The translations under genes were made by a program, and so were the position numbers. Below the pieces are notes generated by a model, which ran no database searches, was not told the origin of the DNA, and was given only the letters and a program-made list of their open reading frames with translations. From positions 1-37,071 of the forward strand of contig JAFRDB010000077.1 in the NCBI GenBank assembly GCA_017404065.1: a DNA stretch of 37,071 bases. The letters run 5' to 3'. Position 1 is the stretch's first letter. Every line of letters begins with the position of its first letter. Of the stretch, positions 32,423 to 37,071 are shown piece by piece. Source of the stretch: Clostridia bacterium. Lineage in GTDB: Bacteria; Bacillota; Clostridia; UBA1381.

Positions 32423-33271
32423 ATGGAAAAGAAAATAATAAAGCACGGAAATCATAAACCCGGCAATGATACCTACGGATATATGTACAACTTTAATACC
32501 TCCGATAACTATGATTTTAACTCGCATTTGCACAGCTGCTATGAGATCATACACATAATCCACGGTCATTTATTATACACAGTTGAAGGCAGCGAATATA
32601 TACTCGATGACGGAGATATTATAATGACCAAGCCCTCCGAACTTCATTCGTTCAGCTTTCCGGATAACGGTAAATACCAAAGAGAATTTTTACATATATA
32701 TCCCGGTTTTCTGGATAAGTATCCTGAGATCATAAAGGGATTAAATTCCCGTAAAGCAGGGTATTTTAACCGTATCCCAAAGGCAGAGGTTGAAAAATAC
32801 GGCATAGACAGGATATTCAGGGAGATGGAAAGATGGTGCGCCGAACCCCGAGAGGAAACAGATTTTATGATGCTTGCTCTCACGCTTCAGCTTATAGGCA
32901 CGATACACTGCATACAACGCTGCGAAACACCACAGCATCAGAATGTCGTTACAAACAAAAGAAATAATGCGGTCTGTGACTACATCGACCATCATTTCAG
33001 AGAGGATATTTCTTTGGCTACGATATCAGATTCACTCTTTATGTCTCAATCGCATATGTGCAGGCTTTTTAAAAGAGAAATGGGGATGACGATCAAAGCA
33101 TATCTTGCAATGAGACGCATTAGAAACGCAAAAAACTTGATCATGCAAGGCCAACCGATAACCTCAGTATATACAGACAGCGGCTTTTGCGATTACTCCA
33201 CATTCTACCGCACATTTATTAAATATGCGGGTATGTCTCCGGATGAATTCAAGAAATCACAGATACCTTGA
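32423..33271 (+). CDS. AraC-family regulator of the glycan locus
   Basis: A 282-residue AraC protein. The N-terminal cupin sensor (about 20-110) includes FNSHLHSCYEIIHIIHGHLL and YILDDGDIIMTKPSELHSF, a sugar-binding-type barrel. The C-terminal double HTH (about 185-282) shows VCDYIDHHFREDISLATISD, SLFMSQSHMCRLFKREMGMT and TDSGFCDYSTFYRTFIKYAG. The ATG at 32423 is preferred over the GTG at 32411; no strong ribosome binding site is seen, and with the close promoter the mRNA leader would be short. It is divergent from the esterase-GH78-GH27 operon, so it probably activates it in response to a rhamnose- or galactose-containing ligand. Confidence 0.92.
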   Translation: MEKKIIKHGNHKPGNDTYGYMYNFNTSDNYDFNSHLHSCYEIIHIIHGHLLYTVEGSEYILDDGDIIMTKPSELHSFSFPDNGKYQREFLHIYPGFLDKYPEIIKGLNSRKAGYFNRIPKAEVEKYGIDRIFREMERWCAEPREETDFMMLALTLQLIGTIHCIQRCETPQHQNVVTNKRNNAVCDYIDHHFREDISLATISDSLFMSQSHMCRLFKREMGMTIKAYLAMRRIRNAKNLIMQGQPITSVYTDSGFCDYSTFYRTFIKYAGMSPDEFKKSQIP

Positions 33272-33419
33272 TTTCTCAAGCATTTTTCGTAAAGGTCTAA
33301 AGATTTACGGAAATAATGCCGAAGTCCCGTTTCTGACGTTATCAACCGACCTGCTTTTTTTCGATCAAGTTTACAAAATCATTAAGGGCAAACATTGTTT
33401 TTCATATATTTCCATTTTG

Positions 33420-33634
33420 CACCCACCCTGCCCGACAAAAAGTTAAAAGGTTAAACTTTTTAACTTTTTATGTACCTTTCGTTAAAAGGTATGCAAATCT
33501 TTCTGAGCGCATAAAAAAGAGGCAGTTTTAAGAGAATAAAAAAGTCCCTATTATGACGGTCGTTCCGCTAACGCTCCACTCCAATAGATAAAAGAAATAC
33601 CGCCGGAACGGTATGATTTTCACAAATGGCATTG
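33420..33634. repeat. Palindromic dispersed element, copy 3 (hairpin deleted)
   Basis: It has the same order as copies 1 and 2 but is about 55 bp shorter. After CTCCACTCCAATAG (AATAG at 33583-33587) it passes straight to ATAAAAGAAA, lacking the 55 bp hairpin segment that lies between two AATAG copies in the others. The stem partner of AAAAAAGTCCC is lost with it. The left edge carries TTTTGCACCCA (33415-33425). Similarity to copy 2 continues on the right to CAATGGA (33697). Confidence 0.85.
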
Positions 33635-33880
33635 CTCACGCGGTTTCAGAGGGTTTTCCGCACCGTGAAATTGTATCAACTATACGCTTTCAATGGATGA
33701 CCACGTAAATAAGCCGACTTCGCTCGTGTGTGATTTTGATAAGCTTTTACCAACTCTTAACGCAGCTCTTGACGGCAGACAACTCCAGCCGGTACTGGCT
33801 GTTTAGATATATTTATTCAGCAAGCGGACAGACGCAAATTACACTTTGCGTCTGTCCACTATTTGCTTCACCATAAAACG
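33635..33880. other. Repeat tail and gene debris
   Basis: No intact gene is seen. After the copy 3 extension a 37-codon plus-strand frame from the ATG at 33694 reads MDDHVNKPTSLVCDFDKLLP, then TLNAALDGRQLQPVLAV and stop. It looks like a coding fragment but was not identified. A perfect hairpin follows at 33826-33857. Confidence 0.3.
33826..33857. repeat. Perfect 13 bp hairpin
   Basis: The arms GGACAGACGCAAA (33826-33838) and TTTGCGTCTGTCC (33845-33857) enclose a 6 nt loop. No T-run follows on either strand, so it is not a standard terminator. Confidence 0.75.
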
Positions 33881-33970
33881 TAATTTCAGTAAAAAAACGA
33901 ATTGTTGTAGTAAAAAAACTTTTACTGCGGTAAAAAAACGATTACTTCAGTAGAAAAACGATTACTGTGC
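33881..33970. repeat. Iteron-like array, about 20-21 bp period
   Basis: GTAAAAAAAC, or GTAGAAAAAC in the last unit, starts at 33889, 33910, 33930 and 33950, giving spacings of 21, 20 and 20 bp, about two helical turns. Each unit reads roughly TTACTTCAGTAAAAAAACGA, with a partial unit at each end. No protein is encoded here. This is the pattern expected of a multi-site protein-binding region. Confidence 0.7.
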
Positions 33971-34075
33971 AAGCTGCCGACCGATAAACCGTAAACAAAG
34001 GCAAAAACAGAGAAAATCCGGCGGGAATTTATAAACCCAAACCACAATAAATGGCTTATTTATGCGGATTTAGGC

Positions 34076-34120
34076 ACAAAAAAATCGTCGGTCACTTTGT
34101 ATCAAAGTTGACCGACGATT
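34076..34120 (-). terminator. Terminator of the tRNA-Arg gene
   Basis: On the minus strand AATCGTCGGTCA pairs with TGACCGACGATT (34109-34120 with 34083-34094), followed by a run of T (34076-34082 read as A on the plus strand). It begins just past the tRNA CCA end. Confidence 0.88.
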
Positions 34121-34121
34121 A

Positions 34122-34196
34122 TGGCACTCCCGACCGGAATCGAACCGATGTCTAACCCTTAGGAGGGGCTTGTTATATCCGCTTAACTACGGGAGC
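34122..34196 (-). tRNA. tRNA-Arg (anticodon CCU)
   Basis: A 75 nt cloverleaf on the minus strand including the encoded CCA. The acceptor GCTCCCG pairs with CGGGAGT (one G-U). The D arm contains GTTAAGCGGATATAAC. The anticodon stem AGCCC/GGGTT holds the loop CTCCTAA, giving CCU, which reads AGG. The T arm is ATCGG-TTCGATT-CCGGT and the discriminator base is G. A promoter (34215-34243) and a strong terminator make it a single-gene unit. Its 3' end faces repeat copy 3. Confidence 0.93.
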
Positions 34197-34214
34197 ATTT
34201 TTACAACACGATAT

Positions 34215-34243
34215 ATTCTACCACATCTTTAAAGATTTTTCAA
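34215..34243 (-). promoter_or_regulatory. Promoter of the tRNA-Arg gene
   Basis: On the minus strand TTGAAA (34238-34243) and TAGAAT (34215-34220) are 17 bp apart, 18 nt before the tRNA. Confidence 0.65.
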
Positions 34244-34321
34244 GTGTTTTTGAATATTTTTATATCTTTTATTGATTTTAAGCCGGAGATGTGCTAAAAT
34301 ATGAGCTGGAGATGGTATGTT

Positions 34322-34939
34322 ATGAAACAGAATTTTCAGCTTATGCTTGACAAAACTATCGGCAGTATTACACGGGACGGTACTCACCCATCGTTGCTGC
34401 TTCACGCGTGCTGCGCGCCCTGCTCGTCGTACGTGCTGGAATACCTCAATAAATACTTTGACATAACCGTATTTTTCTACAACCCCAATATCACGGGCAA
34501 AGAGGAATATGAACGCCGCTCGGACGAGATAAAGAGGCTTATAAAGGAGCTGCCGCACGAGCGGGATATAAAGCTTATGTTCGGCAAATATGACCCCGAA
34601 AGCTTCTTTGAACTGTCAAAGGGGCTTGAGCTTCTGCCGGAGGGCGGTGAAAGATGCTTTAAATGCTACCGCCTGAGACTTAGTGAGACGGCAAACACTG
34701 CGCTTGAAGGCGGGTTTGACTTCTTCACCACTACCCTTTCCATCAGTCCGCACAAGAATGCCGAGAAGCTGAACGAGATCGGCGCGGAGCTTGCGGAGAA
34801 TACAGGCGTCAGCTATCTTTTCTCGGACTTTAAAAAGCGTGACGGCTACAAGCGGTCATGCGAGCTATCAGCGATATACAGGCTGTATCGCCAGGATTAC
34901 TGCGGCTGCGTGTGGTCCGAAAGAAAAAAAAGGAGATGA
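34322..34939 (+). CDS. queH: Epoxyqueuosine reductase QueH
   Basis: A 205-residue enzyme that performs the last step of queuosine synthesis in tRNA, reducing epoxyqueuosine to queuosine. Signature cysteines of the QueH/DUF208 family are present: LLLHACCAPCSSYVLEYL near the N-terminus, GGERCFKCYRLRLSE in the middle, and the C-terminal YCGCVWSE. FDFFTTTLSISPHKN is also typical. The start at 34322 has GGAG about 10 nt upstream; the ATG at 34301 would add 7 residues and cannot be excluded. It is followed 6 nt later by the small Nif11-like gene. It reads away from the tRNA gene. Confidence 0.93.
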   Translation: MKQNFQLMLDKTIGSITRDGTHPSLLLHACCAPCSSYVLEYLNKYFDITVFFYNPNITGKEEYERRSDEIKRLIKELPHERDIKLMFGKYDPESFFELSKGLELLPEGGERCFKCYRLRLSETANTALEGGFDFFTTTLSISPHKNAEKLNEIGAELAENTGVSYLFSDFKKRDGYKRSCELSAIYRLYRQDYCGCVWSERKKRR

Positions 34940-34945
34940 ATAAAG

Positions 34946-35221
34946 ATGTCGGCACAGCTTGAAATGCTTCGGCTTCAAAATCATGCAAAACGGGACAAGT
35001 CGCTGCGGAACGAGCTGCTCGCGGTCCGCGGCACTAAGGATGAATACAAGAGCTTCTGCGCGGTTGCCGCAAAACACGGCTACGATATACCGCTCGGCGA
35101 GCTTGCGGATATGGGCGCGGAGTTCTGCGACACCATGCTTCGCAGTCAGAACGGCGGCGGATCATACACCTTCGGAGACTGGTATGACTTTCTGGGTATG
35201 TTCTATGACGCGATAGAATAA
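34946..35221 (+). CDS. Small Nif11-like protein
   Basis: A 91-residue protein coupled to queH: AAGGAG overlaps the queH stop region and the gap is 6 nt. The segment DKSLRNELLAVRGTKDEYKS followed by FCAVAAKHGYDIPLGELADM matches the Nif11-domain pattern (helix, then A-x-x-x-GY-x-x-x-x-x-EL). A Gly-rich turn (QNGGGSYTFG) leads to an aromatic, acidic tail (DWYDFLGMFYDAIE). Nif11 domains serve as leaders of some modified peptides, but no modification enzymes are near, so it may simply be a small protein of unknown role. The assignment is tentative. Confidence 0.6.
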   Translation: MSAQLEMLRLQNHAKRDKSLRNELLAVRGTKDEYKSFCAVAAKHGYDIPLGELADMGAEFCDTMLRSQNGGGSYTFGDWYDFLGMFYDAIE

Positions 35222-35498
35222 ATTTTCAACAATTTATTCTCAGCGTGTAGACAAACCTGTCTACACGCTGGCAGACGCCGAAAAATCAGGTTGGATTTGA
35301 CAAAAACAAGCTCGTCGGCGTACGTTGGTACGTTAGAGCTTGTTTTTGTCAAAAGCGCACAACAACGGCGATCACTTGATGTGATCGCCGTTGTTCTTTC
35401 TATGAAAGCATCCTTTAATCACATTCATTGAATTATCATGTGCGCGGTCCGGCCAATTTTTCGACAGTCTGAGAATAAATTTTTAACAATTTATTATG
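35216..35498. repeat. Hairpin-rich block flanked by direct repeats
   Basis: The block is bounded by two near-identical copies (35216-35239 and 35473-35496) of a palindromic AT-rich sequence with arms AATAAATT / AATTTATT. Inside are three strong perfect hairpins: 35241-35270 (13 bp arms, CAGCGTGTAGACA), one with 18 bp arms centred near 35316 (left arm TTTGACAAAAACAAGCTC), and 35361-35395 (15 bp arms, AACAACGGCGATCAC). Imperfect outer inverted repeats (CAGACGCCGAAAAATC near 35272; reverse of ATTTTTCGACAGTCTG near 35456-35471) suggest a MITE-like insertion. No protein is encoded. Confidence 0.6.
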
Positions 35499-35504
35499 TA
35501 TTTA

Positions 35505-35533
35505 TTGACTTCCAATGTAAAATATGATATTAT
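35505..35533 (+). promoter_or_regulatory. Enolase promoter
   Basis: TTGACT (35505-35510) and TATTAT (35528-35533) are 17 bp apart, about 60 nt before the start codon. Confidence 0.65.
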
Positions 35534-35596
35534 AGATGCAAGAATTTGCTGTTTATTACAACAGAGAAATTCAATTCTGAAAGGAGTTTTTTCTAA

Positions 35597-36898
<1,302 letters not shown>

Positions 36899-37071
36899 TT
36901 TCACACATAATAAAGAGCGGTCGGAAATATCCCAATGTCATTAAGTTAGCAAATAACTCCCCCTTGCCGCTTCGCGGCATTCCCCCTCAAAGAGGGGGAC
37001 AAGCTTGCCTCCCTCTTTGAGGGACACTGGTCGGCGGCTTTGCCGCCTGCTCGTGCTGGCAGCCTGGGTGC
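36899..37071. repeat. REP-like hairpin cluster, cut by the window edge
   Basis: About 50 bp after eno begins a run of short perfect hairpins: GCCGC-TTC-GCGGC, CCCCCTC-AAA-GAGGGGG and GGCGGC-TTT-GCCGCC, with CTCCCTCTTTGAGG pairing back to the CCCTCAAAGAGG arm. This matches the intergenic REP-like palindromes of gut Clostridia and may end the eno transcript. It continues past the window. Confidence 0.7.

Noticed and set aside
33881..33970. CRISPR array
   Set aside because: The 20-21 bp units follow each other directly without unique spacers and no cas gene is near.
34122..34196. tRNA-Arg as the attachment site of a 28 kb island
   Set aside because: I found no second copy of the tRNA 3' end in the window and no integrase gene, so an island boundary is unsupported.

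Overview
The window looks like a gut or rumen Clostridia chromosome (Bacillota; Oscillospirales- or Monoglobales-like). The grounds are strong AGGAGG-type ribosome binding sites, TTGACA-17-TATAAT promoters, a secreted hydrolase with a copper-amine-oxidase-like stalk domain, the enolase and QueH sequences, and abundant small palindromic repeats. The genus cannot be fixed from sequence alone.

Layout. (1) 1-2500 is a decayed prophage graveyard on the minus strand: a cut-off HTH protein, an internally deleted HK97-type portal gene, a truncated SNF2-like helicase run into a sigma-region-4-like fragment, and two intact tandem RelE/ParE-YefM toxin-antitoxin pairs whose promoters share an operator-like TAATTA core. 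(2) 2671-5250 holds two copies of a ~270 bp, hairpin-rich dispersed repeat. They bracket a secreted nuclease lipoprotein, a divergent XRE repressor and a possible small RNA. A third copy lies at 33420-33634. (3) 5405-9126 encodes a secreted glycine-rich beta-helix-like protein with about 13 tandem repeats and, 17 nt downstream, a 58-residue peptide gene. (4) 9287-12492 has a TetR remnant, an acetyltransferase-LysR pair and a secreted alpha/beta hydrolase whose reading frame runs past its own hairpin. (5) 12643-18156 is a redox cluster on the minus strand with a divergent LysR gene. It holds a flavodoxin, an aldo-keto reductase, a three-part flavodoxin/NTF2/AKR reading frame cut by one in-frame TAG, an NTF2-like protein and a MATE-transporter stump. 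(6) 18241-20711 has L-lactate dehydrogenase and a ferredoxin-type protein, divergent from a Crp/Fnr regulator.

(7) 20712-33271 is a glycan locus that fits rhamnogalacturonan or pectin side-chain breakdown. A secreted 2624-residue protein carries one alpha/beta-hydrolase-like and three SGNH-type esterase modules. An intracellular GH78 rhamnosidase and a GH27 alpha-galactosidase fused to a rhodanese domain follow in the same direction, and an AraC regulator is divergent. No transporter is present here. (8) 33420-37071 returns to core genome: repeat copy 3, an iteron-like array, tRNA-Arg(CCU), queH, a small Nif11-like protein, a hairpin-rich insertion-like block, enolase, and a run of REP-like hairpins to the window end.

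The least explained items are the three-copy palindromic element (one copy shows a clean loss of its main hairpin), the TAG-interrupted three-domain oxidoreductase, the alpha-galactosidase-rhodanese fusion, the beta-helix protein with its peptide partner, and the iteron-like array beside the tRNA.
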